DNA from: an uncultured Saprospiraceae bacterium | GTDB lineage: Bacteria > Bacteroidota > Bacteroidia > Chitinophagales > Saprospiraceae | Length of the DNA stretch: 64,000 nt | Assembly (NCBI GenBank): GCA_937995755.1 | Contig: CALKJD010000034.1 | Coordinates: 37,574-101,573, forward strand | Direction: 5' to 3' | In this document: piece after piece, positions 17,111-27,073 of the stretch | Layout of the letters: every line of letters begins with the position of its first letter | How positions within the stretch are numbered: the first letter of the stretch is position 1 | Position numbers and translations under genes: made by a program | Notes under the pieces: model-generated | What the model saw: the letters and a program-made list of their open reading frames with translations, nothing else | The model's database searches: none | Told to the model about the DNA's origin: nothing

Positions 17111-18301
17111 ATGAAAAAGATAATATACATACTCAGCGTAATCCTTCTCGCTAGCTCTTGTAAGAATATTGAGAAGATGGTGGAACAAGGGAAATACGAT
17201 GAAGCCATCGAATATGCGGCTAAGAAACTTCACGGAGAGAAAAACAAGAAGACGAAATACGTTGAAGCATTAGAGGAGGCATATCACAAGGTGACAGATC
17301 AAGATATGGAGAAAGTTAAATTTTTGGCGGCAAGTGGTTATGCTAATAAATATGACCGCATGTATGATATTTTTCTCAAAATTGAAAATAGACAAAGTAG
17401 TATTACACCATTTTTACCGCTGATAAGTGAAGATGGATATGTTGCACATTTTAAGTTCGTACGTACTCATGAGAAGCTTAGTGAGATGGCTGATTTAGCT
17501 GCAGAAGCGCATTATAAATCAGCAGTAGTGGCTTTAGCTGATTATGATAAGTATGAGGATAAAACAATGGCTCGTGACGCATATCAGTATTTAGAGAATA
17601 TAGAGAGATATAGATCTAACTATAAAGATACTAAAGAGCTAAGTAGAGCAGCGCGAAGTAAAGGAACTACACATGTAGCGGTAAGTGTCACTACTGGAAG
17701 CTTTGTATATGCTGGAGATATATCTAAGTATATTCTGTCAAGCTTCGATATTGAACGGTTGAATAGTTTTTGGACTGTGTATGATGATGCGCGTAATTTT
17801 GATGTCGCGGCTGACTATCATGTGATCGTACGAGTAGAAGATATTGTACTTGGTATCGAACGTGAGCGAGTGGATCACTTCCATGAAAAAGCTACAATAG
17901 AAGTAGGTAGAAAAAACGTAGTGAGTGATAATGGTAAAGTGAAAATAGATTCTCTAGGCAATGTTATTACCATTCCTATCCATAAAGATGTGTATGCTGA
18001 AGTTACGGATGTGAAGAGGGAGAAAACAGCTAGAATGTTTTCTGAAGTAATCATCAAAGATGAAAAGAGAAATCGAGTAAAGAGGAATATACCCATTACC
18101 GTAGACGAAGTGTTCAACGACTATATGTGTACTTTTACGGGTGATAAAAGGGCCTTGCCAGCAAACTCTGTTAAGAGACTGGATACGCACCTAGCTCCAT
18201 TTCCACATGATATTGAGATGGTAGAGAATATGAGTTACCAGCTAAGAGATGAAGTATACAGTAAAATAGAACGTGAGATGAGTGATATCATCAGAGCATA
18301 G
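17111..18301 (+). CDS. Conserved hypothetical lipoprotein with helical repeats
   Basis: Lipoprotein of 396 residues with lipobox ASSC (Cys17). The N-terminal half is helical and TPR-like (VEQGKYDEAIEYAAKKL, ALADYDKYEDKTMARDAYQYLENIERY). The C-terminal half is beta-rich (THVAVSVTTGSFVYAG, ADYHVIVRVEDIVLG). No catalytic motif is visible. It is probably an outer-membrane-attached scaffold or assembly factor; the family looks restricted to Bacteroidota but I do not recognise a named one. It is transcribed alone: repeat locus B lies upstream and a strong terminator follows. Confidence 0.7.
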   Translation: MKKIIYILSVILLASSCKNIEKMVEQGKYDEAIEYAAKKLHGEKNKKTKYVEALEEAYHKVTDQDMEKVKFLAASGYANKYDRMYDIFLKIENRQSSITPFLPLISEDGYVAHFKFVRTHEKLSEMADLAAEAHYKSAVVALADYDKYEDKTMARDAYQYLENIERYRSNYKDTKELSRAARSKGTTHVAVSVTTGSFVYAGDISKYILSSFDIERLNSFWTVYDDARNFDVAADYHVIVRVEDIVLGIERERVDHFHEKATIEVGRKNVVSDNGKVKIDSLGNVITIPIHKDVYAEVTDVKREKTARMFSEVIIKDEKRNRVKRNIPITVDEVFNDYMCTFTGDKRALPANSVKRLDTHLAPFPHDIEMVENMSYQLRDEVYSKIEREMSDIIRA

Positions 18302-18314
18302 AATATAGTAAACA

Positions 18315-18347
18315 AGCGGACTAGACATATCTAGTCCGCTTTCTTTT
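18315..18347 (+). terminator. Intrinsic terminator
   Basis: Perfect 11-bp stem (AGCGGACTAGA with TCTAGTCCGCT) around a 4-base loop followed by TTCTTTT, just downstream of the lipoprotein gene ending at 18301. Confidence 0.9.
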
Positions 18348-18378
18348 GTCAAAGTAATGATACAATCATTGAAATAAT

Positions 18379-18386
18379 TACATTTG
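18379..18386 (+). promoter_or_regulatory. Bacteroidota -7 promoter element (TACATTTG)
   Basis: Exact TAnnTTTG match 122 bases before the DUF5606 gene start and just past a terminator, implying a leader of about 115 bases. No -33 TTG lies at the usual distance. Confidence 0.45.
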
Positions 18387-18508
18387 CAGCCGCATAAACC
18401 ATTTTATTGCAAATGGTCACTACATATGCATTTTGAATTATGTAAGACGTTAAATGACTACATTATTAAGAACAAGACGTTTATAATAATATACAAGCAA
18501 AATAGAAT

Positions 18509-18910
18509 ATGAATCTTTCAAATGTACTAGCCGTAAGTGGCCTTCCAGGATTATACGAATTAGCATCTAACAGACCTAATGGTCTACTGGTTACGCCTAT
18601 AGAGGGCGGTAAAAGCAAATTCTGTTCATCTCGTAAGCATCAATTTACTCCATTGGAGACTGTTGCAATTTACACTTGGTCTGATACTACAGAGCTAAAG
18701 AATGTATTTAAGTCCATGACAGAGAAGATCCAAGAAGTACCGCTTCCTGATCTTAAAGGTGGTAAAGAAGTTCTTAATGCTTACTTCGAACAGATCCTTC
18801 CTGAGTTTGACAGAGAAAGAGTATATCCAAACGATATCAAGAAAGTAATCAAGTGGTATGTAGCTCTAGAAGCTCAAGGATACTTAAGTGCTACTGACGA
18901 AGAAGAGTAG
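18509..18910 (+). CDS. DUF5606 family protein
   Basis: Cytoplasmic protein of 133 residues matching the DUF5606 family conserved across Bacteroidota: opening MNLSNVLAVSGLPGLYELASNRPNGLLV, then SSRKHQFTPLETVAIYT and an acidic C-terminus ending in TDEEE. The N-terminal half resembles a small SH3-like or barrel fold and the C-terminal half is helical. Molecular function is not known. It has its own promoter-like element and is convergent with a small membrane-protein gene 4 bases away. Confidence 0.85.
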   Translation: MNLSNVLAVSGLPGLYELASNRPNGLLVTPIEGGKSKFCSSRKHQFTPLETVAIYTWSDTTELKNVFKSMTEKIQEVPLPDLKGGKEVLNAYFEQILPEFDRERVYPNDIKKVIKWYVALEAQGYLSATDEEE

Positions 18911-18914
18911 ATAA

Positions 18915-19301
18915 CTAGCGTATTGAGGCTTTTATTTCAATTAGAGCTAATGGAAACACTATTAGTTTTTCGATGATGAAATATGCTAAACCTAATTTAC
19001 TCAACTGCGGAAAGTAGTAAAATACTAAGCCAAGTGACACGGCGCAATAGATTATATTTATCATTCCTATCAATCTAAGGTATTGGTGCCATCGATTTGG
19101 ACTTGCTTTGTAACATGCCAAAGAATACGTTGCAAATAAGCATGCAGCAATTGCCAAATATTGTAATATATGCAATGGCATACCTATAAGATGATTTAGT
19201 GATGGGAGTACTAACCCTAGCATGATAGCTGAAATTACAGCTCCTATCCCATCAATTAGAAATAGGGCTTTGGAGTTAAGGTTTTGGTTTATTATTCCCA
19301 T
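18915..19301 (-). CDS. Four-helix membrane protein, hypothetical
   Basis: Membrane protein of 128 residues with four predicted transmembrane helices (starting around ALFLIDGIGAVISAIMLGLVL, LQYLAIAACLFATYSLAC, LIGMINIIYCAVSLGLVFYY and LAYFIIEKLIVFPLAL). No known motif. The start overlaps the end of the upstream propeller lipoprotein gene by 10 bases, so both come from one message. The pairing might mean the membrane protein works with the propeller, but nothing in its sequence tells its role. Confidence 0.65.
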   Translation of the reverse strand: MGIINQNLNSKALFLIDGIGAVISAIMLGLVLPSLNHLIGMPLHILQYLAIAACLFATYSLACYKASPNRWHQYLRLIGMINIIYCAVSLGLVFYYFPQLSKLGLAYFIIEKLIVFPLALIEIKASIR

Positions 19302-20350
19302 GGTCCATCTTTGGTTACATTGACAAAACTATCTCCATATAAGCGATAGAGCCCTCCACCTCCTCCAGTCCAAAATCTCCCTTTCGAATCTTCATAGATG
19401 GTTTGAACAGCTTTCACACCTAGACCTTGATCTTCAGCGAAATTGGTTAGCGTTTCTCCTCCATCATATTTGTATAATCCGTAGCCTTCAGAGCTAAACC
19501 ATATGTGGCCATTAGTAGCTTCATAGACTATGATAGATTCATTATTTTCTATTCCGTTTGTAGTGTCGTAAGTGACAAAAGCATTGCCGTCATACCTACA
19601 TACTCCACCATATCTCGTAGATATCCAGATATTCCCTTTTCTATCTTGTATTATATTGTCAATGTCATTGTCGCATAATCCATTTTCTGTATTGAGAAAC
19701 GTGACATTCTTTCCATCATACTTCGCTACACCTAGGCCACTTGTAGCCATCCATAGTTCATCGTTAATTTCGATAAAATCACGAACACATTGATTAGAAA
19801 ACCTTCCATCATGAGCGTTAGATTCATTTCCAGGTAAATTAAAATCTACAAATTTATCACCTGACAATATGGAAACTCCTTCTATGCTACTGGCCCATAT
19901 TTGTCCTTTGCTATCTTCGTAGACGCTCCACATCCATTCTCCTCTCAGTCCGTCTTTTACAGTATAATTGGTAAATGATTTTCCATCATATACTGATATG
20001 CCACCATAAGTAGTTAACCATATTCGACCATCTTTGGATTGCATAACATCAGTCACTTGAGATCCACTGAGACCATTGGTTGGATTGAAATATTTTACTG
20101 TATTACCATCGTACCTAGCTACTCCATATCCATTAGTGCCCATCCATAGATTACCATTCTTATCTTCAAATATATTGCGTACATATTCGGCGATTTGTGC
20201 TGATGGATCTGGATTGATAAATGGGATAATGGAAGTTGTATGTGTACTATTTGGCTTAGCTCTGCTTTCGTCTTGAGTCTTGCATGATAGTGTAGTAATT
20301 GCCAAAAGTATTACTAGTGCAATGTAGTTTTGGCGTGAGTACTTTTTCAT
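19292..20350 (-). CDS. Beta-propeller lipoprotein with Reg_prop repeats
   Basis: Lipoprotein of 352 residues with lipobox TLSC. The mature part consists of about seven repeats of the two-component-regulator propeller type, each with a phrase like GNLWMGTNGYGVARYDG, GRIWLTTYGGISVYDG or GNIWISTRYGGVCRYDG, predicting a single seven-bladed propeller. Such propellers normally form the sensor part of hybrid two-component systems; here there is no kinase, transmembrane or Y_Y_Y domain, so it is a free-standing envelope sensor or adaptor. Co-transcribed with the four-helix membrane protein. Confidence 0.85.
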   Translation of the reverse strand: MKKYSRQNYIALVILLAITTLSCKTQDESRAKPNSTHTTSIIPFINPDPSAQIAEYVRNIFEDKNGNLWMGTNGYGVARYDGNTVKYFNPTNGLSGSQVTDVMQSKDGRIWLTTYGGISVYDGKSFTNYTVKDGLRGEWMWSVYEDSKGQIWASSIEGVSILSGDKFVDFNLPGNESNAHDGRFSNQCVRDFIEINDELWMATSGLGVAKYDGKNVTFLNTENGLCDNDIDNIIQDRKGNIWISTRYGGVCRYDGNAFVTYDTTNGIENNESIIVYEATNGHIWFSSEGYGLYKYDGGETLTNFAEDQGLGVKAVQTIYEDSKGRFWTGGGGGLYRLYGDSFVNVTKDGPWE

Positions 20351-20531
20351 TGGATGTAATTTAATAATTATTAATTTCAGCGGAGTGGTTTTGTATTTTC
20401 AATGTATGTACAGTTTACCCGATAGCGGTTTTTGAATTGTAAATACTTGTAAACAAGCAGTAAAAATTATGTAGTAGGCTATGGGGTGGAGTCAGCAATG
20501 TATATAATAGGTATGTGTGGTTTAGTATCAT

Positions 20532-20568
20532 AAAAAAAGCTCTCCCCAACATTGTCGAGAAGAGCTTT
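20532..20568 (-). terminator. Intrinsic terminator of asnS
   Basis: Read on the minus strand: AAAGCTCTTCTC pairs with GGGGAGAGCTTT (two G-T wobbles) around a 9-base loop and runs into a T-tract. It lies about 55 bases past the asnS stop. The rest of the 271-base gap shows no gene. Confidence 0.85.
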
Positions 20569-20621
20569 AATATGTTACCCAATTAGAAAAAAATTGGTGT
20601 TAAGTTCAATCTTTAGGTGCA

Positions 20622-22058
20622 CTAAAATTCTGCACTGCCAGGATACCTTGGGAAAGGGATGACATCACGAATGTTAGCCATTCCTGTTACGAATTGTACT
20701 AGTCTTTCGAAGCCCAGTCCATATCCTGCATGTGGTACAGTTCCAAAGATTCTAGTATCTAAAAACCACTGCATCTCATCTTGAGGGATTCCCATCTCAT
20801 CCATACGTTGAGTCAGTTTGTCTAGGCGCTCTTCACGCGCAGAGCCTCCAATAATCTCACCGATACCTGGGAATAATATATCCATGGCGCCTACAGTCTT
20901 GCCATCATCATTTTGTCTCATATAGAAAGACTTGATGTCCTTAGGGTAGTCAGTTAGGATTACTGGCTTCTTGAAATGCTTTTCTACTAAAAATCTTTCA
21001 TGTTCCGATTGTAGATCTGCTCCCCATTCGTCTAATACGAATTGGAATTTTTTCTTCTTATTCGGTTTACTGTTTCTGAGTATCTGGAATGCCTCAGTAT
21101 AAGTTAATCTTTCAAATGTATTGTCAACACAGAACTTCAGTTTCTCTCTGAGATCCATAGGTTGTCTCTCAGCTGTTGGTTTGCTTTTATCTTCCTGTAC
21201 GATTCTATTTTCGAGAAACTGTAGATCATCGTCACACTTCTCCATTACATAACTGATAACATACTTAAGCATCTCCTCTGCGAGATCCATATTGTCATTT
21301 AGATCAGCGAATGCTACCTCAGGTTCTATCATCCAAAACTCCGCAAGGTGACGGCTTGTATTACTATTCTCTGCTCGGAATGTAGGGCCAAATGTATACA
21401 CTTGACTCAATCCGAGAGCGGCTAATTCAGCTTGAAGTTGACCAGATACAGTAAGATTAGTAGCCTTACCAAAGAAGTCTTGCTTATAATCCACTTTGCC
21501 ATCTTCACCAACAGGGATATTATCCATATCGAGAGTAGTCACTTGAAACATCTCACCTGCACCTTCAGCATCACTACCTGTAATGATAGGACTGTGTACA
21601 TTGTAGAATCCTTTGTCATTAAAAAATTGGTGGATCGCAAATGTAATCGCATGACGAATACGGAATACAGCACTAAATGTATTAGTACGAACTCTTAAGT
21701 GTGCGTTTTCTCTAAGGAACTCTAATGAGTGCTTCTTAGGCTGAATTGGATATTTGTCTGCATCGCAATCGCCCAATACCTCTAATGATTCTGCCACAAG
21801 CTCTACAGATTGTCCTTTACCTTGAGACTCTATGATCTTCCCAGTAGCTTTTATAGCAGCTCCCACAGTAAATCTCTTAAGTAGCGCAGGATCTTCATTT
21901 TCTTGGTCTACGACTACTTGTAATGTCTTTATCGTCGATCCGTCATTTAATGCAATGAATCTATCATTACGAAACGAACGGATCCATCCCATTACGGTTA
22001 CTTCTCTGTCTAGTTGATCACTTTGGATCAGATCTGCAATTTTCTCTCTTTTCTGCAT
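20622..22058 (-). CDS. asnS: Asparaginyl-tRNA synthetase
   Basis: Charges tRNA-Asn with asparagine. 478 residues, class IIb architecture: an N-terminal OB-fold anticodon-binding domain ([22 protein letters not shown]), then the catalytic domain with class II motif 2 ([21 protein letters not shown]) and motif 3 ([22 protein letters not shown]). The long insertion containing [11 protein letters not shown] is typical of AsnRS, and [13 protein letters not shown] separates it from AspRS. It has its own promoter box and terminator, so it is monocistronic although the alpha/beta-hydrolase gene lies 80 bases upstream on the same strand. Confidence 0.97.
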   Translation of the reverse strand: MQKREKIADLIQSDQLDREVTVMGWIRSFRNDRFIALNDGSTIKTLQVVVDQENEDPALLKRFTVGAAIKATGKIIESQGKGQSVELVAESLEVLGDCDADKYPIQPKKHSLEFLRENAHLRVRTNTFSAVFRIRHAITFAIHQFFNDKGFYNVHSPIITGSDAEGAGEMFQVTTLDMDNIPVGEDGKVDYKQDFFGKATNLTVSGQLQAELAALGLSQVYTFGPTFRAENSNTSRHLAEFWMIEPEVAFADLNDNMDLAEEMLKYVISYVMEKCDDDLQFLENRIVQEDKSKPTAERQPMDLREKLKFCVDNTFERLTYTEAFQILRNSKPNKKKKFQFVLDEWGADLQSEHERFLVEKHFKKPVILTDYPKDIKSFYMRQNDDGKTVGAMDILFPGIGEIIGGSAREERLDKLTQRMDEMGIPQDEMQWFLDTRIFGTVPHAGYGLGFERLVQFVTGMANIRDVIPFPRYPGSAEF

Positions 22059-22086
22059 AGCTTATCTGTTGATATATAATAGGCGG

Positions 22087-22094
22087 CAAATGTA
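22087..22094 (-). promoter_or_regulatory. Bacteroidota -7 promoter element for asnS
   Basis: On the minus strand the sequence is TACATTTG, an exact TAnnTTTG match 28 bases before the asnS start. The -33 half is not convincing. Confidence 0.55.
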
Positions 22095-22138
22095 ATACTT
22101 GATTTCGAATTGATTCACCTCTTAGGTATATGATGTTA

Positions 22139-22975
22139 TTATAAAAACTCTCCTACAATACGATATACTTCTTTTCCTCGTAATGTATGGCCTAAGCCTT
22201 TGACGGTCTTAAGCTCACTACCATCAAACCATTCGTGGATGCGCTCCGAATCTGATATGGGTACCACAGGGTCTAATTCATCGTGTACGATCAGTACTTC
22301 ACAGCTGAGTTCTTTTTCAAAGTCTCTAAAATTGAATTCTTTAAACTGCATGTTGAAAAAGGATTCGAAGTACTCATCCATGGCTAGTCGCGTCTTCTGA
22401 CGTAGAGAAAGTAACTCATGGTATCTATCTATATGCCAACTAAGATCTGCTACTGGGCTCAATAACACTAGTTTTTCTAGTCGACTATACATCTTCTTTT
22501 GTAATAGATGTGCTAGTGATAATGCTCCGAGTGAATGTGCGACGATCCGTGTAGGTTCAAAGGTTTTGAGTGCCACATCGATCATGTTAGCAAAGTGAAG
22601 TAGATTGAAATGGTCCCCCTCCGAGCCACCATGATAGGGCGCATCTAATGCTACGAATCTATGATTTTCTCTACCTAGATGGTCTATCATATCGTACCAT
22701 CGATAGCTGTTGCTGTCCCAGCCATGTATGAGTAGGGTAGTATCACCTGTGCCACCCCAGTCGTAAAGTTTGACATTGAGGTTGTCCACAGACTTTCGCG
22801 TACCTGTTTTTTCAGGTGCTACATTGGGCAGTTCTTTCGGTATGATACGGCCTTGCATAGGATGTATCAATACGTCGATACTTCCTTTCCCAGCTTTTTT
22901 AGTAGAAAACATGTTGATCAACCGATACTTTGCAGATAGCAGTCTTATTATTGTTCTTTCTTTCCAAGTATCCAT
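22139..22975 (-). CDS. Alpha/beta hydrolase
   Basis: Protein of 278 residues with the alpha/beta-hydrolase fold. The oxyanion strand is LLIHGWDSNSYRW, the nucleophile elbow is AHSLG (serine in place of the usual G-x-S-x-G), the acid is in HDELDPVVP and the catalytic histidine in GLGHTL. All three triad residues are in order. Substrate unknown: an ester, thioester or lactone hydrolase is plausible. No signal peptide, so it acts in the cytoplasm. Divergent from the M23 peptidase-like gene. Confidence 0.85.
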   Translation of the reverse strand: MDTWKERTIIRLLSAKYRLINMFSTKKAGKGSIDVLIHPMQGRIIPKELPNVAPEKTGTRKSVDNLNVKLYDWGGTGDTTLLIHGWDSNSYRWYDMIDHLGRENHRFVALDAPYHGGSEGDHFNLLHFANMIDVALKTFEPTRIVAHSLGALSLAHLLQKKMYSRLEKLVLLSPVADLSWHIDRYHELLSLRQKTRLAMDEYFESFFNMQFKEFNFRDFEKELSCEVLIVHDELDPVVPISDSERIHEWFDGSELKTVKGLGHTLRGKEVYRIVGEFL

Positions 22976-23026
22976 ATAGAGGGATGCCTAATTATTTTCA
23001 ATTATTTCAATCGTAAAAGCTAAGGT

Positions 23027-23656
23027 ATGAAGTTCTTTCCGATAATGGGTGATGCTTACAAGGTAGATGATTATGCACCTCTTGATCTTTCTGTGAATTC
23101 ATCCAATTATTATGAAGAAAGTAAGGTCAATCAATTATCTCTAAAGGCTTTCGTCGAGAATGTCAAAATTGAATCTAAAGCGAAGCTATTATATGGCGGA
23201 TATCTAGAGCATCGTGCAATATATACCTCAGAGCATTTTACGGGTGAGTCTAGAGATTTTCACCTTGGTATAGATGTGTGGGCTGCAGCTGGCACTCCAT
23301 TATATGCACCTTGTGATATGGTACTCCATAGTATGGCATACAATGCAGCAGAGTTGGATTATGGATATACACTCATTTATCATTTACAAGATTTGGATTG
23401 CCACTTACTCCTAGGGCACTTGAGTAAATCATCATTGGATGGCAAAATAGTAGGAATGAAAGTCAAGGCCCAATCTCAATTAGCGACCTTAGGTGATCCA
23501 TCCGAAAACGGTGGTTGGGAACCACATGTGCATATCCAATTGATCAAAGACATGGGAGAAATGAAAGGAGATTATCCAGGCGTTTGTACGCAATCCGATT
23601 TAGATTATTATCGATCTAATTGTCCGAATCCGATTGGTTTGATATTGAAAGAGTAG
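23027..23656 (+). CDS. M23-family (LytM-like) metallopeptidase without signal peptide
   Basis: Protein of 209 residues with a LytM/M23 domain and all zinc and catalytic positions in place: FHLGIDVW (H-x3-D), a histidine in LLLGHLS and HVHIQL (H-x-H). Related enzymes cut peptidoglycan cross-links. There is no signal peptide or lipobox from the ATG used, so export is unexplained; the protein might act in the cytoplasm, use another route, or belong to a non-peptidoglycan branch. The pre-domain segment (KAFVENVKIESKAKLLYGGYLEHRAIY) matches free-standing M23 proteins of this phylum. Confidence 0.8.
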   Translation: MKFFPIMGDAYKVDDYAPLDLSVNSSNYYEESKVNQLSLKAFVENVKIESKAKLLYGGYLEHRAIYTSEHFTGESRDFHLGIDVWAAAGTPLYAPCDMVLHSMAYNAAELDYGYTLIYHLQDLDCHLLLGHLSKSSLDGKIVGMKVKAQSQLATLGDPSENGGWEPHVHIQLIKDMGEMKGDYPGVCTQSDLDYYRSNCPNPIGLILKE

Positions 23657-23754
23657 AATAAGTAAAATATTTAATTAGAGTAAAATTTCCGTTCAGTTCA
23701 TGGATTGTTAGATTTGTGTAAAGCTGTGTAACATAAATTATTTAAAAATAGAAC

Positions 23755-24444
23755 ATGAATTATAATTTTGGAGTTTGTTTGTTATTGATAGCATTGCTAA
23801 GCTCATGTAATAAAGAGGATGTGTGTCCAAGCTCAACTCTTTTAGGGCAGTTAGACTGGTCTCGAGATACTGAAGATTGGTTTCCTGCTGAATATTTTCA
23901 ACAACCTCCTCCCTTAGTTTTCATGAATATTGCTGGTGAGTTGAAATCTTTTGACTTAGATGCCTTGGGAGGGAATGAAGGTTCAGTCCGTGGATTTACA
24001 ATGGAATGTGAGAATGGTATTGATTCAACAGAAGTCTCTTATTCGGAAAAATATTATTATGGAGTATACAAGTCTCAAGATTCTGTTATTATCTCTTATG
24101 AAATGGGTGTCCGAAATGAAGTGTTCACCGCTAGTCAATTGCATGAAGCAGATTTTTATGAGTGGATAAATATCGGTATGTGGGAAGAAATTGGTACTCA
24201 TATATTTATTAATGGTAGAATAAATATTGTAACTGATTTAAGGAATTCAGAACTAGATGAAATCGAAATTGAGCCAAATGTTTTTGTGTTTGATTCTGTT
24301 TGGACTATAGAAGGTGAACAGTTTTATGATTTGTATAGTGTTAGAGAAATTGATAATCAAAAATTCAATTTTCATTTTCAGAAAGGAAAAGGAATAATAG
24401 CTTTTAGAGATAGATCAAGTATGTTGTGGAAATTAGTTGACTAA
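23755..24444 (+). CDS. Hypothetical lipoprotein
   Basis: Lipoprotein of 229 residues with lipobox LSSC. The mature part is acidic and beta-rich with no recognised domain. It has clear codon bias like its neighbours and a well-formed signal peptide, which supports a real gene, but the function is unknown. It stands alone between the M23 gene and the convergent acyl-CoA oxidase-like gene. Confidence 0.65.
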   Translation: MNYNFGVCLLLIALLSSCNKEDVCPSSTLLGQLDWSRDTEDWFPAEYFQQPPPLVFMNIAGELKSFDLDALGGNEGSVRGFTMECENGIDSTEVSYSEKYYYGVYKSQDSVIISYEMGVRNEVFTASQLHEADFYEWINIGMWEEIGTHIFINGRINIVTDLRNSELDEIEIEPNVFVFDSVWTIEGEQFYDLYSVREIDNQKFNFHFQKGKGIIAFRDRSSMLWKLVD

Positions 24445-24536
24445 TCATAATCTCTCTAAATCTAATAATCCATCAATCTTTTTCCGCTATCGGCCTAATA
24501 GAATTTATAATCAATAATCTATCAATCAATAATCTT

Positions 24537-26840
24537 TTACATTACCACCTTTGCCCCAAGCAACTCATCAGGAATACCAAAAGCATCTACTAATCCGTGT
24601 GCTTCATATCTCAATTCTTGACATAGTTTACTAATCATTCTTCGGATCGCTTTGGTCTTTACTCCTTCCATATAATCTGCTTCGAGGAACCATCCTTTAT
24701 CTTCTTCTATGACAGTCAATGCAAATAACTGTGATAGCTTAATTAAGATGTTTTTCTCTTCTCCATCTTCAATCGAATCTATTTTATTGACAAATTCTTT
24801 ATATGCGAGACGTTCGATATATGCCTTTGCGAGATCCATCATATGCACTTGCACTTTGAGGAAAGCTTCTGATGGTTTGATACGACGCTTTAGATATTTC
24901 TGCATTCGATTACTGATACTGAGTAGAATTTTCTTTTCTCTATATCTTAAGGCATGATTATGAAAATCTCTATCCATCAAGTGGTCTACAGAAGTCATAC
25001 GCTTATATATAGGATTGTATTCTGCTACCGTATTCATGATACGAGATCGCAAGTATTTGATCACCGCAGTAGTACCTTCTTCGTGGAATGATTGCTTGAA
25101 TTCTGTCAGTAATCCCTTCGCTACTAATTGCATTAATACCGTATTGTCACCTTCGAAAGTTGTAAAGATATCCGAGTCTGCCTTGAGGAATGAGATGCGA
25201 TTTTCTGCAAGGTATCCCTTTCCACCGCAGGCCTCTCTACACTCTTGTATAGTATCTGTAGTATGCCATGTCGCCATTGCTTTAAGACCAGCAGCTTTAG
25301 TTTCTATTTTACGGATTTGCCCTTCATCTGCTTTGACGTAATCTTCAGCCAGTTGTGACATAGCAAAACTGTACGCATAGGTTTTTGCTAGTCTAGGTAT
25401 TAATCTTTTTTGGTGAGTAGGGTAGTCTAAGAGTAATTGCTCTGGCCCATTATCTCCAGTTTCGAATTGGCGACGCTCAAGTGCATATCTTATGGCTATA
25501 GTCAGTGCAGATTTGGTAGCACTAAGTCCAGCAAGTCCTACACATACTCTTCCAGCTACCAATGCTCCGAGCATAGTGAAAAATCTCTTATTTGGATTAT
25601 CTATAGAGCTATTATATTTTCCATCAGTATCTATGTCACCATATTTATTGAGTAGATTGTCTACTGGTACAGTCACTCGATCAAACCATAATCTACCATT
25701 GTCTACACCATTAAGTCCTAGTTTATAGCCACAGTCTTTTACCGTAACTCCAGGAAGGATGTTGCCATCGGCATCTCTGATAGGTACTAGGATAGCATGT
25801 ACTCCATGGCTCTTACCATCTACGATAAGCTGAGCGAATACGGCAGCCATACTACTATGCATCGCATTGCCTATATATTCTTTTCCAGCAGCTAGATTAG
25901 GGCTTTGTATTACTATCGATTTAGTGTTATGGTCATAAGTCGCTGTAGTCTCTAATCCTCTTACATTAGATCCATGTCCAGTCTCTGTCATGGCAAAGCA
26001 TCCTAATAGCTCCGCCTTAGTAAGTGGTTCGATATATAGCTTATGGTGCTTTTCCGTACCGAGCATATACACGGCACCTCCAAATAATCCAAACTGAACA
26101 CCAAACTTTATCGTAAGACTAAGGTCATGATAAGCTAATGTTTCGAAAACAGCTATATGATCTCCAGACATACCGCCTCCACCATATTCTGTAGGGAAAG
26201 CATATCCACCTACGCCTTGTTCCGCTAACAATTTCGTTTTCCATAGTATATCTAATCTGTATTCATCTTTATCTCTTATGTCTCTATAAGCGAATGCTGG
26301 GTCTCTCAGAAGTTTTCGCATTCTGTCTTTAGTAGCTACTCGTTCTCCGTCTAGTATTTTTCTTAAAGCTGTAGGGTCAAAGGAATTCTCGTCACCCAAA
26401 TCTTCTTCAGATCCTAATGATCGCTTTAATATTTTGAGACTTGCTTGATTTTTTAGTCCAAGTGCTTTTTCTATATCCTCTAATGCGTCTATGGTCTTAG
26501 GTGATTTCCATATCTGATCTTGTTTATATTGGATCGACGCTTGTGCGATCTCTGCACCTATCTTGGCTATTGACTTTTTATCGATCAAGTCGAAATCAAC
26601 AGAGTATTCCTTTAGCGCTTTCACCCAAGATCGAAATACTTCGTCAGTAGGGATATTCTTAGGATTAGACCATTGTATGAGGTAAGCCTTATCTTCTTTA
26701 CTCAAAAAATCGGCAGCATCTATCTTCTTATGTATGAGTTTCATTTCACTAGGACTCAATACACTGTCCGACCATCCTACATAGAATAGCGGAAGCATTG
26801 AAAGTATACCTGGCGAGAATTGAGTGGTAGTATTGGACAT
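24537..26840 (-). CDS. Large acyl-CoA dehydrogenase/oxidase-like flavoprotein
   Basis: FAD enzyme of 767 residues for alpha,beta-oxidation of acyl-CoAs. Length and motifs resemble acyl-CoA oxidases more than ordinary ~380-residue dehydrogenases: GCFAMTETGHGSNVRGLETTATYD in the FAD-binding middle domain, YKLGLNGVDNGRLWFDRVTVP, then CREACGGKGYLAENRI and FTTFEGDNTVLMQLVAKGLL in the C-terminal domains. Whether oxygen or an electron-transfer flavoprotein is the acceptor cannot be decided from sequence. It probably feeds fatty-acid breakdown with the CoA-transferase and PaaZ/hydratase genes elsewhere in the window. Confidence 0.88.
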   Translation of the reverse strand: MSNTTTQFSPGILSMLPLFYVGWSDSVLSPSEMKLIHKKIDAADFLSKEDKAYLIQWSNPKNIPTDEVFRSWVKALKEYSVDFDLIDKKSIAKIGAEIAQASIQYKQDQIWKSPKTIDALEDIEKALGLKNQASLKILKRSLGSEEDLGDENSFDPTALRKILDGERVATKDRMRKLLRDPAFAYRDIRDKDEYRLDILWKTKLLAEQGVGGYAFPTEYGGGGMSGDHIAVFETLAYHDLSLTIKFGVQFGLFGGAVYMLGTEKHHKLYIEPLTKAELLGCFAMTETGHGSNVRGLETTATYDHNTKSIVIQSPNLAAGKEYIGNAMHSSMAAVFAQLIVDGKSHGVHAILVPIRDADGNILPGVTVKDCGYKLGLNGVDNGRLWFDRVTVPVDNLLNKYGDIDTDGKYNSSIDNPNKRFFTMLGALVAGRVCVGLAGLSATKSALTIAIRYALERRQFETGDNGPEQLLLDYPTHQKRLIPRLAKTYAYSFAMSQLAEDYVKADEGQIRKIETKAAGLKAMATWHTTDTIQECREACGGKGYLAENRISFLKADSDIFTTFEGDNTVLMQLVAKGLLTEFKQSFHEEGTTAVIKYLRSRIMNTVAEYNPIYKRMTSVDHLMDRDFHNHALRYREKKILLSISNRMQKYLKRRIKPSEAFLKVQVHMMDLAKAYIERLAYKEFVNKIDSIEDGEEKNILIKLSQLFALTVIEEDKGWFLEADYMEGVKTKAIRRMISKLCQELRYEAHGLVDAFGIPDELLGAKVVM

Positions 26841-27014
26841 AATGAGAATAGTAGTAAAATATTAATAATCGATAAAAATCAAATGATGCTAAAGATATAA
26901 CATTGCATCTATATGTTTATGACAATGTAACTAATAGAAGGTTGAGAAATTATTAAATAATACCTTCATTTTATCATTCTACGACATCCATTTGATTACT
27001 AATGGGCACTTGGG

Positions 27015-27044
27015 TTGCGTTAAAAGTTGTTTTCATTACATTTG
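27015..27044 (+). promoter_or_regulatory. Bacteroidota promoter for fabG (TTG-N19-TACATTTG)
   Basis: A TTG at 27015-27017 and a perfect TAnnTTTG at 27037-27044 separated by 19 bases, the standard Bacteroidota sigma-A spacing. Transcription would start about 20-25 bases before the fabG ATG. The best-formed promoter in the window. Confidence 0.75.
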
Positions 27045-27073
27045 TATAGATCAATAAATTAATAATCGAGAAC

